A stretch of 64,000 nt of DNA from positions 620,001-684,000 of the forward strand of contig NZ_VFQE01000002.1 in assembly GCF_006717095.1 (NCBI RefSeq). The letters run 5' to 3'. The translations under genes were made by a program, and so were the position numbers. This stretch comes from Blastococcus colisei (GTDB lineage: Bacteria > Actinomycetota > Actinomycetes > Mycobacteriales > Geodermatophilaceae). A model generated the notes under the pieces. That model worked only from the letters and a program-made list of their open reading frames with translations. It was not told the DNA's origin and searched no databases. Below are positions 33,207-43,785 of the stretch, in pieces (within the stretch, counting starts at the first letter, position 1; the number at the start of each line of letters is the position of its first letter).

Positions 33207-35804
33207 ATGAATCCTCACGTCGCCGTGCACCGCGTCGGCCGAGGTCGCCGCGTGCTGCTGGTACTGGCGACCACTGCGGCGCTGTGCGTCAGCGGTCTCA
33301 CGTGGCCCGGTACGGCCATGGGCGCCGTGGGAGTACCGGTCACCTACGTGGGCCACTCGTATGCCTCCACGGTGGAACGGCCGAGTGAGAACAAGCCGCA
33401 GAGCAAGCTCTGGTACCACGACGGCGCCTGGTGGGCCCTCATGGTCAGTGCCGGCGGCACTCTCGTCCACATCCACCAACTGATGCCCGATCACTCCTGG
33501 CAGATCGCCAGCGGCCAGGTCGACTCCCGGCTGAACAGCACCGGCGACGCGCTGTGGAGTGCCAGGGACAGCGCGCTGTACGTGGCCAGCCGCGCGGACG
33601 GCTCCAACCTGCAGGTGAACCGCTTCTCCTACGACCCGGTCACCCGGACATGGTCGTCCGCCGCGGGCTTCCCGGTGACCGTCGAGACCGGTGGCGGCTC
33701 GGAGTCGGCAACCATCGACCAGGATTCCCTCGGCCATCTGTGGGTCACCTACACCCGAGCGTCCCGGATCTGGGTGGCACATTCCACCAATGCCGACCGC
33801 ACCCAGTGGACCGCCGGCTTCCACCCCAACGTGCCCGACATCGCGATCAAGTCCGACGACCTGTCCGCGTTGATCGCGTTCGGTACGAGCATCGGCGTCA
33901 TGTGGTCGGACCAGCAATCCGGCGCCTTCCGCTTCGCGATCCACGACGACGGGGCCGGGGACGGCGTCTGGCGGGTGGAGGACGTGCCGATGGCCGCCGA
34001 TGACCACATCAACCTCAAGCAACTGGTCGGCGATACGCAGGGCCGCATCTTTGCCGCGATCAAGACGTCGGCGGACGAGGCCGCCACGGCGTCGCCGGGT
34101 GACACCCTCGTCGGGGTCCTGACCCGGACGCCGGGGCAGAACGGCGTCGGCTCCTGGGCGCTGACGCCGGCCGGCACGATCGCCGACGATCACACCCGGC
34201 CGATCATCATGATCGATGCGACGAACCAGGAGCTGTACTTTTTCGCGACAGCGCCCGGTTCCGGCGGGGACGTCTACTACAAGAAATCCCCGCTGGGGTC
34301 CGTCGCGTTCCCGCCCGGCCGCGGGGATCGCTTCGTGGATACGACGGCCGGAGTGAACAACGCCTCCGGCGCCAAGGACCCGGTGACGAGCGAGACGGGG
34401 ATGGTCATCCTCGCGGTCGCCGACGGTAAGAAGTTGTACGTGCATGCGGAGATGGAGCTGGCCGGGGGCGGTGGCGGTAGCACTCCCGTGGACCCCGCGC
34501 CGACCGTGACCGCGACCAGCCCGACGGCGAACGCGTCCGAGGTGCCGGTGGGGGGCAACGTCAGCGCTACCTTCAGCGAGCCGGTGACGGGCGTGTCCGG
34601 CTCCACCTTCCGGCTGAGAGATCCGTCCGGGGCCGAGATCGCCGCCTCGGTCGCGCAGGGTGCCGGCAACCAGTGGATCCTCGATCCGGTCACCGATCTG
34701 GCCGCCGGCACCGTCTACACCGCCACCCTGACCGGCGGCTCCAGTGGCATCCGGGACGCCGCCAACCAGTCCCTCAGCCCCGACCCGGTGAGCTGGAGTT
34801 TCACCACGGCAGCGGCCGCTCCTGCGGATCCGGCCCCGACGGTGATCGCCACGACCCCGGTGGACGGTGGCAGCGGGTTGGCAGTGTCGGCCAACATCAC
34901 CGCCACGTTCAGCGAGCCCGTGGAGGGCGTCAGCAAGACCACGTTCACGCTGAAGAACACCGCCACCGGTGCCGCGGTGTCCGCCGGTGTCAGTTACAAC
35001 GCCACCAGCAAGGTGGCCACGCTCAATCCCGGCTCCAACCTCGCGCTGGGCACTCAGTACACCGCTACCCTGACCGGCGGCCCGGCGGCCATCCGGGACG
35101 CCCAGAACATTGCCCTCGCCACCATGAGCTGGACGTTCACCACGGCCTCCGGTTCGGGGGACACGACCGCACCGACGGTCAAGAGCCGCAATCCCGCCGT
35201 GGACGCCACTCGGATCTCGTTGGGCACGAACGTGCAGGCAACCTTCAGCGAGCCCGTCCAGGGTGTGGAGACCAGCTTCACCCTCACGAACGCCGCGACC
35301 GGTGCGCCGGTCGCCGCGGTGGTGTCGCGCAAGGACACCACCAACACGTGGATCCTGAATCCGAATGCCAACCTGGCTCCGGACATGCGCTACACGGTCA
35401 CCCTGACCGGGGGCCAGACCGGCGTCCGGGACGCGGCCAACAACGCCCTCGCCACCGTCAGCTGGTCTTTCCTCACCGGGCCGGCGCCGAAGGTGTCTGC
35501 TCGGACCCCAGCGGTGAACGCGACCGGCATGAGCCGCACCGGCAACGTCACGGCCACCTTCTCCGAGCCGGTGCAGGGGGTCAGCGGGACGACCTTCACC
35601 CTCAGGAACACCGCCACCGGAGCGGTGGTCACCGCTGCGGTCGCGCAGAACGGCACGTCGAACCAGTGGATCGTCGATCCGGACGCGACCCTCCCGGCGA
35701 GCACACAGTTCACGGTGACGATCACCGGCGGCAACACGGGTGTCAAGGACGTCGCCGGCAACCCGCTGGCGACGGTCACCTGGAAGTTCACCACCGGTCT
35801 GTAG
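33207..35804 (+). CDS. Secreted beta-propeller protein with four Big_5-type Ig repeats
   Basis: 865 residues from ATG 33207; an upstream in-frame start at 33129 would put 26 odd residues before the signal peptide. The signal segment is about residues 12-37. The propeller (about 38-415) carries SKLWYHDGAWWAL and MWSDQQSGAFRFAIHDDG, matching the protein at 31379. After a Gly-rich hinge come four SbsA/Big_5 Ig-like repeats of about 105-110 residues, each with a version of ATFSEPV-GVS and a TGG-IRDA turn before WSFTT. No anchor is seen at the C-terminus, so it is probably released or bound through the repeats. It is likely a polymer-binding surface protein. Confidence 0.7.
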   Translation: MNPHVAVHRVGRGRRVLLVLATTAALCVSGLTWPGTAMGAVGVPVTYVGHSYASTVERPSENKPQSKLWYHDGAWWALMVSAGGTLVHIHQLMPDHSWQIASGQVDSRLNSTGDALWSARDSALYVASRADGSNLQVNRFSYDPVTRTWSSAAGFPVTVETGGGSESATIDQDSLGHLWVTYTRASRIWVAHSTNADRTQWTAGFHPNVPDIAIKSDDLSALIAFGTSIGVMWSDQQSGAFRFAIHDDGAGDGVWRVEDVPMAADDHINLKQLVGDTQGRIFAAIKTSADEAATASPGDTLVGVLTRTPGQNGVGSWALTPAGTIADDHTRPIIMIDATNQELYFFATAPGSGGDVYYKKSPLGSVAFPPGRGDRFVDTTAGVNNASGAKDPVTSETGMVILAVADGKKLYVHAEMELAGGGGGSTPVDPAPTVTATSPTANASEVPVGGNVSATFSEPVTGVSGSTFRLRDPSGAEIAASVAQGAGNQWILDPVTDLAAGTVYTATLTGGSSGIRDAANQSLSPDPVSWSFTTAAAAPADPAPTVIATTPVDGGSGLAVSANITATFSEPVEGVSKTTFTLKNTATGAAVSAGVSYNATSKVATLNPGSNLALGTQYTATLTGGPAAIRDAQNIALATMSWTFTTASGSGDTTAPTVKSRNPAVDATRISLGTNVQATFSEPVQGVETSFTLTNAATGAPVAAVVSRKDTTNTWILNPNANLAPDMRYTVTLTGGQTGVRDAANNALATVSWSFLTGPAPKVSARTPAVNATGMSRTGNVTATFSEPVQGVSGTTFTLRNTATGAVVTAAVAQNGTSNQWIVDPDATLPASTQFTVTITGGNTGVKDVAGNPLATVTWKFTTGL
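34497..35801 (+). repeat. Four tandem Big_5 domain repeats within the propeller gene
   Basis: Repeats begin near 34497, 34830, 35165 and 35483, about 320-335 bp each. Shared protein blocks are ATFSEPV, a Trp/Leu-containing strand before NP or DP, and the TLTGG turn. Repeats 2 and 4 share the block FTLKNTATGA or FTLRNTATGA, which suggests fairly recent internal duplication. Confidence 0.8.
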
Positions 35805-36111
35805 CTGTACCGGCCACTGAGGCCGGTGACACCAGCAGCTGGTGACCGCCGACCTCGAGCGTGCGGTTGCGGTCGTGCTCTGCGGCCGAGGACAGGACAG
35901 GCGGGGCTGTGCCCCCGGCAGTGACCGGGGTTGGCGGGCTCACGAGCCGGGGATTGCTGTGGACTCGTCGTCTCTAGCTCGGCAGATGGGCCGCGTACAC
36001 GTGCCGTGGGGCGGTCAGGTCAGGACGGCTGCGCGCCCGGCAGACACCTCGCGATGGCTTCCACCGTCCACGCACGGCAACGCGACGAGGCTCCCCACCC
36101 CTGGAACCGGA
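35805..36111. other. Convergent intergenic region with terminator
   Basis: Beyond the hairpin at 35809-35827 this gap between two convergent genes shows no coding sequence. A few weak GC stems occur and nothing else was recognised. Confidence 0.5.
35809..35827 (+). terminator. Hairpin terminator after the Big_5 protein gene
   Basis: ACCGGCC and GGCCGGT form a 7-bp stem with a 5-nt loop (ACTGA), only 4 bp after the stop codon. No T-run follows. Confidence 0.7.
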
Positions 36112-37728
36112 TCAGCGACCTGCTGCCCGAAGCACCTGACCGGCCGTCCGGACCAGGATCTTGATGTCACCCCACAACGACCAGTTCTCGATGTAGAAGT
36201 TGTCGAAGTGGGCCCGGTCCGCGATGGAGGTATCGCCGCGGAGCCCATGGACCTGCGCCCAGCCGGTGAGCCCCACGGGCACGCGGTGGCGTGCCGTGTA
36301 CCACGGGAACTGGCGGGTGAACTCGTCGACGAAGAACGGGCGTTCCGGCCGTGGGCCCACGAGGCTCATGTCGCCGCGGAGGACGTTCCAGAGCTGCGGC
36401 AGCTCGTCCAGCGACGTACGGCGGAGGATCTTGCCGACCGGCCCGAGCCGCTCGTCCTCGCCGATGTTCCACCGGGTGGTGCCCTCCAACTCGGCAGCCG
36501 GCCGGAGCGAGCAGAACTTCAGCAGCGTGAATGGCTGGCCGGCGAGGCCGACGCGCGTCTGGCGGTACAGGACGGACCCCGTCTCGGCGCGGCTCGCGAG
36601 CGCGCACGCGAGCATGACGGGCGCCAGGAGCATGAGCACCACCGCCGAGATGACGACGTCACTGACCCGCTTCGCCGTCCAGGCGCCGGTTCGGAACGGC
36701 GCACGCCGCATCCGCACCAGCGGCATGCCCCAGAGGACCTCGGTCTCCCTGGTGACCGTGTGCACCTCGTAGAGACGTGGCACGAAGAGCATCTCGCAGG
36801 CCAGGCGGTCGCAGGCGCGCAGCAGCGGAACCATCAACGGCTCGCGGAGAGAGCCGTAGGTGACGATCACGACGTCCACCGAGTGCTCCAGCAGCACTCT
36901 GTTGAGGTCGGCGTAACCACCCAACAGCGGGACGGGCCGCTCATCCTCGGACAGCAACGGGTCGTCATCGAGCATGCCGTCGGGGTGCAGTCCGTACTCC
37001 GGATGCGCAGCCAGGTTCGTCGCAAGGGAGCCGGCGACCGCACCGGCTCCGAGGAGCAGTGTGCGCCGCGTCAGCCCGTGCCGACGGGCGAACCGGATGG
37101 CGCTGTAAGCCACCATCCGGGTGAGCACGGTGAACCCGGCGAACACGGCACAGGTGAGCAGCCGGGTCGTCCCCACGACTCCGTCGTCGAGTCCGCCGAT
37201 GACCATCGCCGCGGCGCCCGCGGCGAGCGCCCGGCCGACGATGGCCGGCGCATCGTCGAGGACCGACAGCGAGAGCCTCGGCCGGTAGAGACCGGCGGTC
37301 TGGAAGAGCGCCAGGATGACGACCAGCACCCCGAAGGTCTTGAGGCTCGGCGAGGAGATCAGCCACATGGCCGCCGCGAAGGCGACGAGATCGGCGCACA
37401 GCAGGATGCCCGGGATCCACAGCCGCCGGGCGAGGGCCCGGTGCCGCCGTGGCGCGACGAGCCCGAGCGTCGACGTCCCGTGCACCTCCCGCGCCGTGTT
37501 CCCGGACAGCCGGACCTTCCGTGCCCCCGGCGCCGCGGGCGCCTCGCTGACACCCGCCCCCAGCGCAGGCCGGAGCGGTCTGATGATGCGGTTCATGCGG
37601 GCGGCCGGACGCGTGCCCCTGTCGTCCGAGGGCCGGCGCTGTGATGCTTCCGATGCCTCCTCGGACCGGGCGGAGTTCCCGCTGCTCGCTGTCGACAACC
37701 TGTCCCCCGTCACCCTGGCCACGAGCAT
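36112..37728 (-). CDS. WbaP/WcaJ-like polyprenyl glycosylphosphotransferase
   Basis: 538 residues. After a disordered N-terminus come about four membrane helices (LWIPGILLCADLVAFAAAMWL and following), a Rossmann-like CoA-binding domain (RRTLLLGAGAVAGSLATNL), a fifth helix (VSDVVISAVVLMLLAPVML) and the Bac_transf catalytic domain. That domain shows VLYRQTRVGLAGQPFTLLKF, RTSLDELPQLWNVLRGDMSL and VGPRPERPFF. This enzyme starts repeat-unit synthesis by moving a sugar-1-phosphate onto undecaprenyl phosphate. The start is taken at ATG 37728; the ATG at 37596 is an alternative because the first 44 residues are low-complexity. Confidence 0.88.
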   Translation of the reverse strand: MLVARVTGDRLSTASSGNSARSEEASEASQRRPSDDRGTRPAARMNRIIRPLRPALGAGVSEAPAAPGARKVRLSGNTAREVHGTSTLGLVAPRRHRALARRLWIPGILLCADLVAFAAAMWLISSPSLKTFGVLVVILALFQTAGLYRPRLSLSVLDDAPAIVGRALAAGAAAMVIGGLDDGVVGTTRLLTCAVFAGFTVLTRMVAYSAIRFARRHGLTRRTLLLGAGAVAGSLATNLAAHPEYGLHPDGMLDDDPLLSEDERPVPLLGGYADLNRVLLEHSVDVVIVTYGSLREPLMVPLLRACDRLACEMLFVPRLYEVHTVTRETEVLWGMPLVRMRRAPFRTGAWTAKRVSDVVISAVVLMLLAPVMLACALASRAETGSVLYRQTRVGLAGQPFTLLKFCSLRPAAELEGTTRWNIGEDERLGPVGKILRRTSLDELPQLWNVLRGDMSLVGPRPERPFFVDEFTRQFPWYTARHRVPVGLTGWAQVHGLRGDTSIADRAHFDNFYIENWSLWGDIKILVRTAGQVLRAAGR

Positions 37729-38274
37729 TGATCGCTCGTGCGCTCGTCCGCCATGGCCGGTCGCCGCCCAGCCCCCGTGTGGCCGAACCAGCCCGTCGAG
37801 AGTGTGCGCGCACGGTCTCGTCGTCGGAAGGGGTCGCGCGGGTCCGGACGACCGATCATCGTTGCTCCTTCCGCTCGACGTCGCGCTCGGTGATCCTCAT
37901 GCGCAGAGTGCAAGGCTGTGAGAGGTATCACCAAACCGAGGAGAGCCTCCAGCCGTAGCGGCGTCGGCGCAGATCCACCGTCCCGAACACGGACCGGCGT
38001 GACTGTGCCCGCAGGTAACGGTTGCGCTCAGTGTGCAAGCGAATCGTTCAGTGACCGGGGATGCGAGAGCGTAGGGCAAGCGGGGATGGCCCACGGTGCG
38101 TCCCGGCGACCGCCGGGCCCGCGCGAATACGGCTCCGCAGTGCCGGTGGGCCGTCCCTGATCTGCCCGGACGGCGGCGCCGAGCCCTATTGTCGGTCCGG
38201 CGCGCGGGCGGCGACGTGGTGACAGTTTTCTCCGGCGGGCAGCCGTGCAGCCGAGGCGCGCATCTGGAGGGCCG
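37729..38274. other. Divergent intergenic region, nothing recognised
   Basis: It separates the polysaccharide locus from the sulfate region. It must contain promoters for the glycosylphosphotransferase (leftward) and the exporter gene (rightward). I found no clear hairpin, RNA motif or credible small gene. Confidence 0.4.
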
Positions 38275-39255
38275 ATGGACTGGTGGGACCCGACGATCGC
38301 TGCCGTGGGGCTGCTGGTCGGCATCGTCGTCGGCCTGACCGGTATGGGTGGCGGCGCCCTGATGACGCCGATCCTCGTCTTCTTCTTCGGCGTCTCTCCA
38401 CTGGCGGCCGTGTCGAGCGATGTCGTCGCCAGCCTGTTCATGAAGCCGATCGGCGGCGTGGTGCATCTGCGCCGCGGCACCGTCCACCTCGGCATGGTGA
38501 AGTGGCTCTGCGTGGGATCCGTCCCCGGGGCGTTCACCGGGGTCCTGCTGCTCCGGTTCATCGGTGAGGGCGGCAACCTCCAGGACATCCTGCTGACCGC
38601 ACTGGGCGGCGTCCTGGTGCTCGCGTCACTGGCGATGGCCGCGAAGGCCTACCTCCGGCTGCGGGAACGGGAGCGGCGTCGGGCACGCGGCCGGTCGGAT
38701 GCGCCCGAGCGGCCGCTGACCACCATTCCGGTGAAGCGCCTGGCCACCGTGCTCGTCGGGGCCGGTGGCGGCCTGGTCGTCGGGATGACCTCGGTCGGTG
38801 CCGGGTCGCTGATGATCGTGTCCCTGCTGCTGCTGTACCCCTCCATCCGTGCCGGACAGCTCGTGGGCACCGATCTGGTGCAGGCGGTGCCGTTGGTGGC
38901 CGCGGCGTCGGTCGGGCACCTCATGTTCGGCGACTTCGGTCTCGCCCTGACGGCCAGCGTCCTGGTCGGCGCCATCCCTGGCGTCTGGCTGGGGGCTCGC
39001 GTCTCCTCGCGGTCGCCCGGGAGCCTGGTCCGGCGGGCCCTCACCGTGATCCTGCTGGCGTCCGGGGTCAAGCTGCTCGGCGCCTCGACGACGGTCGTCC
39101 TCCTCACCGTCGCCGCGGCGCTGATCGGGGGTCTTGCGGCCTGGACCTGGGTGCGGGTGCGGCACGGCGAGGCTCCCCTCGCCCGGCAGGAGCGCCGTCG
39201 TCGCCAGGCAGCCCGCGAGTCCGGACCCACCGCTACGTCGGCGTCCGCAGGCTGA
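38275..39255 (+). CDS. TauE/SafE (TSUP) family membrane exporter
   Basis: 326 residues from the ATG at 38275, which has TGGAGGG just ahead; a start 10 codons earlier is possible. About eight hydrophobic helices occur in two repeats, each opening with a glycine-rich turn (VGLTGMGGGALMTPIL and VGMTSVGAGSLMIVSLLL), the hallmark of the family. A charged cytoplasmic loop (RLRERERRRARGRSD) divides the halves. TSUP proteins carry sulfite, sulfoacetate or other organosulfur anions. Placement just before a PAPS-forming operon suggests sulfite or sulfate movement. Direction is not known. Confidence 0.85.
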   Translation: MDWWDPTIAAVGLLVGIVVGLTGMGGGALMTPILVFFFGVSPLAAVSSDVVASLFMKPIGGVVHLRRGTVHLGMVKWLCVGSVPGAFTGVLLLRFIGEGGNLQDILLTALGGVLVLASLAMAAKAYLRLRERERRRARGRSDAPERPLTTIPVKRLATVLVGAGGGLVVGMTSVGAGSLMIVSLLLLYPSIRAGQLVGTDLVQAVPLVAAASVGHLMFGDFGLALTASVLVGAIPGVWLGARVSSRSPGSLVRRALTVILLASGVKLLGASTTVVLLTVAAALIGGLAAWTWVRVRHGEAPLARQERRRRQAARESGPTATSASAG

Positions 39256-39482
39256 TCCGTCGGCCTGGATCATCTGTTGACGACGTGGGGTAGTCGGCCG
39301 GGTACGGGTCGTTCCGACCGGGCCGTGCGGCGAGACCGCGGACATTCGTTTCTCCCGAGCGGGGCAGGTGCGAGGACCAAGGGCCTGTCGGGGTCCAGGG
39401 GCGCCATGCAAGATGACGCACCGTTGCGCCGTCCCCGTCCACCCGGCCGTGCCGCCGGCCGACCCGATCAGTAAGGACGCCG

Positions 39483-40283
39483 ATGCTCCCCGAGCCGCAG
39501 TCGCCCAGCACGCACCTCCGCGAGGGGGACCTGTCGGACGCCGAGCTGGCGGTCGAGCTGGCCGGGACGGCCGGGCGGACGCTGCTCGAGCTGCGGGCCG
39601 GCGTGGGGAACCTGCCGACCGACGAGGTCAAGAAGCGGGGCGACGAGGCCGCCCAGCAGGTCCTCGCCGCCGGCCTGGCGCAGGCGCGGCCACGTGACGC
39701 CGTGCTGTCCGAGGAAGCGGTCGACGACGCCGCCCGGCTCGACGCGGCACGGGTGTGGATCATCGATCCCCTCGACGGCACCCGGGAGTACTCGGAGGGC
39801 CGATCCGACTGGGCGGTGCACGTCGCCCTGTGGGAGGCCGGTGCCCTGGTCGCCGGCGCCGTGGCGCTCCCCGGACTCGGCACCGTGCTCACGACCGAAC
39901 CGGCCGCGGTGGTCCCCTCCCGTGACGGTGCCGCACCGCTGCGCATGGCGGTGAGCCGCAGCCGCCCCCCGGCCATCGCGACCGGCGTGGCCGAGGCGCT
40001 CGGCGCCGACCTCGTCGCGATGGGCTCGGCCGGCTTCAAGGTCGCCGCCGTCGTGCGCGGCGAGGCCGATCTCTACGTGCACGGCGGCGGCCAGTACGAG
40101 TGGGACTCGGCCGCGCCGGTCGCCGTCGCCATGGCGGCCGGACTGCACGCGTCCCGCCTCGACGGGTCGCCGCTCCGCTACAACCAGCCCGACCCGTACC
40201 TCCCCGATCTGGTGGTCTGCCGGCCCGAGGTGGCCGAGCAGGTGCTCACCGCGATCGAGCGGGTGCAGCGGGATGTCCAGTGA
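39483..40283 (+). CDS. cysQ: CysQ-like 3'(2'),5'-bisphosphate nucleotidase (module 1)
   Basis: 266 residues of the inositol-monophosphatase superfamily. The metal sites are VLSEEAVDD and [19 protein letters not shown]. The C-terminal site is [20 protein letters not shown]. CysQ hydrolyses PAP (3'-phosphoadenosine 5'-phosphate), the by-product of sulfotransferases and PAPS reductase, to AMP. The gene opens the CysQ-CysD-CysNC unit; cysD begins 16 bp after its stop. A possible promoter with TTGACG lies near 39278. It resembles the second CysQ at 55929 throughout. Confidence 0.88.
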   Translation: MLPEPQSPSTHLREGDLSDAELAVELAGTAGRTLLELRAGVGNLPTDEVKKRGDEAAQQVLAAGLAQARPRDAVLSEEAVDDAARLDAARVWIIDPLDGTREYSEGRSDWAVHVALWEAGALVAGAVALPGLGTVLTTEPAAVVPSRDGAAPLRMAVSRSRPPAIATGVAEALGADLVAMGSAGFKVAAVVRGEADLYVHGGGQYEWDSAAPVAVAMAAGLHASRLDGSPLRYNQPDPYLPDLVVCRPEVAEQVLTAIERVQRDVQ

Positions 40284-40299
40284 CCACGGGGGGCCGACG

Positions 40300-41205
40300 A
40301 TGACCGACACGCTCACGCACCTGCAGCGGCTCGAGGCCGAGAGCATCCACATCATGCGGGAGGCGGTCGCCGAGAGCGAGCGCCCGGTGATGCTCTACTC
40401 GATCGGCAAGGACAGCTCGGTGATGCTGCACCTGGCCAGAAAGGCGTTCTTCCCCGCCCTCCCGCCCTTCCCCCTGCTCCACGTCGACACGACGTGGAAG
40501 TTCAAGCAGATGTACGAGTTCCGGGACAAGACGGCCGCCGAGCTCGGCATCGACCTGCTGGTGCACCAGAACCCGGAGTGCGTGGAGCTGGGCATCAACC
40601 CGTTCACCCACGGGTCGGCGACGCACACCGACATGTGGAAGACCCAGGGCCTGAAGCAGGCGCTGGACATGCACCGGTTCGACCTGGCATTCGGCGGCGC
40701 GCGCCGGGACGAGGAGAAGTCCCGGGCGAAGGAGCGGGTCTTCTCGCTCCGCTCGGCGCAGCACCGCTGGGACCCCAAGCAGCAGCGTCCGGAGCTCTGG
40801 CGCACCTACAACGTGCGCCGGAACCCCGGCGAGACCATGCGGGTGTTCCCCCTGTCGAACTGGACCGAGCTCGACGTGTGGCAGTACATCCACCTCGAGG
40901 AGATCCCCATCGTGCCGCTGTACTTCGGTGCACCGCGGCCGGTGGTCGAGCGCGACGGCGCGCTGATCATGGTGGACGACGACCGTCTTCCCCTCTTCGA
41001 CGGCGAGGAGCCGCAGCTGCGCAGCGTGCGGTTCCGGACCCTCGGCTGCTACCCGCTCAGCGGCGCGGTGGAGAGCACCGCGGACACGTTGACCGCGGTG
41101 ATCCAGGAGATGCTGCTGACCACGACCTCGGAGCGCCAGGGCCGGGTCATCGACCACGACTCCGCCGGTTCGATGGAGAAGAAGAAGCAGGAAGGCTACT
41201 TCTGA
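40300..41205 (+). CDS. cysD: Sulfate adenylyltransferase subunit 2 (module 1)
   Basis: 301 residues from the ATG at 40300, preceded by GGGGGG; an ATG nine codons upstream is possible. It carries the PP-loop [17 protein letters not shown] (ATP-pyrophosphatase), the conserved [19 protein letters not shown] block and the C-terminal KKKQEGYF. With CysN it makes adenosine 5'-phosphosulfate from ATP and sulfate, driven by GTP hydrolysis. Its TGA overlaps the ATG of cysNC by one base (TGATG). It differs clearly from the CysD of module 2, which reads LLFSGGKDSIVMLH. Confidence 0.92.
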   Translation: MTDTLTHLQRLEAESIHIMREAVAESERPVMLYSIGKDSSVMLHLARKAFFPALPPFPLLHVDTTWKFKQMYEFRDKTAAELGIDLLVHQNPECVELGINPFTHGSATHTDMWKTQGLKQALDMHRFDLAFGGARRDEEKSRAKERVFSLRSAQHRWDPKQQRPELWRTYNVRRNPGETMRVFPLSNWTELDVWQYIHLEEIPIVPLYFGAPRPVVERDGALIMVDDDRLPLFDGEEPQLRSVRFRTLGCYPLSGAVESTADTLTAVIQEMLLTTTSERQGRVIDHDSAGSMEKKKQEGYF

Positions 41206-43103
41206 TGACCGTGCCGTCGAGGCTCATCGCCGAGGACATCGAGTCCTATCTGAACGTCCACCAGCACAAGTCCCTGCTCCGTTTCATCACCTGCGGCAGC
41301 GTCGACGACGGCAAGTCCACGCTGATCGGGCGGCTGCTGTACGAGTCGCACCTGGTCTTCGAGGACCACCTGGAGGCGCTGGAGGCGGACTCGAAGACGG
41401 GGACCCAGGGCGGTGAGCTCGACTTCGCCCTGCTCGTCGACGGGCTGGCCGCCGAGCGGGAACAAGGGATCACGATCGACGTCGCCTACCGGTTCTTCTC
41501 CACCGAGAAGCGCAAGTTCATCGTCGCCGACACCCCTGGCCACGAGCAGTACACCCGCAACATGGTCACCGGTGCGTCGACCGCCGAGGCCGCGGTCATC
41601 CTGATCGACGCGCGCAAGGGCGTGCTCACCCAGACGCGACGGCACAGCTACCTGGTCTCGCTGCTCGGGATCGGCAAGATCGTCGTCGCCGTCAACAAGC
41701 TCGATCTGGTCGGCTACTCGCGCGACGTCTTCGACACGATCGAGGCGGAGTACCGCGACTTCGCCGCCCAGATCGGGCTGACCGACATCGTCTGCATCCC
41801 CATGTCGGCGCTCCGGGGCGACAACATCACCGAACCCAGCCAGAACACGCCCTGGTACCACGGCCCGACGCTGCTCGGATACCTCGAGACGGTTCCCGTG
41901 GGGCAGCACGCGAAGGACGGGCCGTTCCGGATGCCGGTCCAGTGGGTCAACCGCCCCGGCCACGACTTCCGCGGCTTCTCGGGGGTCGTCGTCGGCGGCC
42001 GCGTGCGACCCGGTGACCGGGTCCGCGTGGTGCCGTCGGGTCAGCAGAGCACGGTCGTCCGGGTCGTCACCATGGACGACGACCTGGACGAGGCGGTCGC
42101 GGAGCAGTCGGTGACCCTGACGCTCGCCGACGAGATCGACGTGAGCCGCGGCGACGTGCTCTGCGCGGCCGACTCACCGGCAGGCTCCGCCGACCAGTTC
42201 GAGGCACATGTCGTCTGGATGGCCGAGAACGAGATGATGCCGGGCCGGCCGTACCTGCTCAAGCTCGGTGCGCGCACGGTCCCCGTCTCGCTGAGCCGGC
42301 CGAAGTACCGCGTCGACGTCAACACGCTCGAGCACGCCGCGGCGACGACCCTGGCCCTGAACGAGATCGGGGTCTGCAACCTCAACCTCGACCGGCCGAT
42401 CGCGTTCGACCCCTACGCGGAGAACCGCGACATGGGCGGCTTCGTGCTCATCGACCGACTGACGAACGCCACGGTCGGGGCGGGGATGCTGCACTTCGCG
42501 CTGCGTCGCTCGCAGAACGTCCACTGGCAGGCGATCGACGTCGACAAGGCGGCGCAGGCCGAGCTCAAGGGACATCGGCCCTGCGTGGTCTGGTTCACCG
42601 GGTTGTCCGGTGCCGGCAAGTCCAGCATCGCCAACCTGGTGGAGAAGCGACTGCACGCGCTCGGGGCGCACACCACGCTGCTGGACGGCGACAACGTCCG
42701 GCACGGGCTGAACAAGGACCTGGGCTTCACCGAGGCGGACCGGGTGGAGAACATCCGCCGGGTGGGCGAGGTGTCGCGCCTGATGGTGAACGCGGGCCTC
42801 GTCGTCCTGGTGTCGTTCATCTCCCCGTTCCGGTCGGAGCGCCGGATGGCCCGCGACATGGTCGACGAGGGCGAGTTCGTCGAGGTCTTCGTGGACACCC
42901 CGCTCGACGTCGCCGAGCAGCGTGACGTCAAGGGGCTCTACCGGAAGGCGCGCCGCGGGGAACTCACCAACTTCACCGGCATCGACTCGCCCTACGAGGC
43001 GCCGGAGAACCCCGAGATCCGCATCGACACGACGGTCACGGTCCCCGAAGCGGCCGCCGAGGAGATCGTCAACCGCCTGCGCGATCTGGGCGTGCTCCGC
43101 TGA
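41205..43103 (+). CDS. cysNC: CysN-CysC fusion: sulfate adenylyltransferase GTPase plus APS kinase (module 1)
   Basis: 632 residues. The N-terminal 430 residues are an EF-Tu-like GTPase: P-loop [27 protein letters not shown] and NKLD. The C-terminal 180 residues are an APS kinase: P-loop [30 protein letters not shown], and [23 protein letters not shown]. The fused enzyme channels APS to PAPS, the sulfate donor. Complete active-site motifs on both sides argue that both activities are retained. It is the last gene of module 1; a small gene on the other strand ends 8 bp beyond. Confidence 0.92.
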   Translation: MTVPSRLIAEDIESYLNVHQHKSLLRFITCGSVDDGKSTLIGRLLYESHLVFEDHLEALEADSKTGTQGGELDFALLVDGLAAEREQGITIDVAYRFFSTEKRKFIVADTPGHEQYTRNMVTGASTAEAAVILIDARKGVLTQTRRHSYLVSLLGIGKIVVAVNKLDLVGYSRDVFDTIEAEYRDFAAQIGLTDIVCIPMSALRGDNITEPSQNTPWYHGPTLLGYLETVPVGQHAKDGPFRMPVQWVNRPGHDFRGFSGVVVGGRVRPGDRVRVVPSGQQSTVVRVVTMDDDLDEAVAEQSVTLTLADEIDVSRGDVLCAADSPAGSADQFEAHVVWMAENEMMPGRPYLLKLGARTVPVSLSRPKYRVDVNTLEHAAATTLALNEIGVCNLNLDRPIAFDPYAENRDMGGFVLIDRLTNATVGAGMLHFALRRSQNVHWQAIDVDKAAQAELKGHRPCVVWFTGLSGAGKSSIANLVEKRLHALGAHTTLLDGDNVRHGLNKDLGFTEADRVENIRRVGEVSRLMVNAGLVVLVSFISPFRSERRMARDMVDEGEFVEVFVDTPLDVAEQRDVKGLYRKARRGELTNFTGIDSPYEAPENPEIRIDTTVTVPEAAAEEIVNRLRDLGVLR

Positions 43104-43110
43104 CGCGGGG

Positions 43111-43326
43111 TCAGGAGCCGTCGGGCTGCACGGCGGCCTGAGGCTGCACCAGCCACGCTCGAGCGGCGCTGTAGTCCTCGGCCATCCCGACCAGCTGACT
43201 TCCGCACGGTGAGTGCTCGATGAGCAGCCAGCCGTCGTCGAACGCCTCGATGACGGTCAGGTCGCTCCGGTCCGGCAGCCCGAGGGGAAAGCACGCCGAC
43301 CGGATCTCCCGATAGCAGCGGTCCAC
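43111..43326 (-). CDS. Small hypothetical protein
   Basis: 71 residues from a GTG. A plausible globular sequence (VIEAFDDGWLLIEHSPCG, then EDYSAARAWL) with two cysteines and no membrane segment. The family was not recognised. Codon usage looks coding. It is convergent with cysNC. Confidence 0.45.
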   Translation of the reverse strand: MDRCYREIRSACFPLGLPDRSDLTVIEAFDDGWLLIEHSPCGSQLVGMAEDYSAARAWLVQPQAAVQPDGS

Positions 43327-43458
43327 TGCCGGTACCCGCGATTCCGCCGGTGCCTCTACCCCTGTGGCAGGGCGAGCAGGGGCTGGTGGGGCCGAGTGGA
43401 TGCGCTGCGCCCGATTCGGTCCAGTACCGCGGTGTCACCGGTCATGCCGGGCAGCGTC

Positions 43459-43692
43459 CTACCAATGGTCCCCCGGGACAAGGGAGGCGCTCGTCGGGTT
43501 CTCGGGTGCGTGCCCCGCCCGCGCCGCCGGGGCTGACCCGGCACCCTGCCCGACGTCGCAGCACCCGGTCGCGAGGTGACCGAGGGCCTGGTCCTCGCGC
43601 AGGCCGCTCTTCCCGACCGCGGCGACGAATATCGCGGCCAGCACGCCGAGGCCCACCCACGTCGCGAGCACGATCAGCAGCACGCGACCCAT
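43459..43692 (-). CDS. Small membrane protein, hypothetical
   Basis: 77 residues. One strong N-terminal helix (VLLIVLATWVGLGVLAAIFVAA, about 4-25) is followed by a polar tail with CC at about 44-45. No ribosome site is evident. It could be a small membrane subunit downstream of the galE operon on the same strand. No family recognised. Confidence 0.4.
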   Translation of the reverse strand: MGRVLLIVLATWVGLGVLAAIFVAAVGKSGLREDQALGHLATGCCDVGQGAGSAPAARAGHAPENPTSASLVPGDHW

Positions 43693-43785
43693 CGTCGGGG
43701 CGGGAGCTGTCAGCAGGCTGATCGGCGGCTGTCGGTCTGCCGTCGGTCAGGTGGCCAGTGCGTGACGGAGGCCGCGTGCGGCGGA

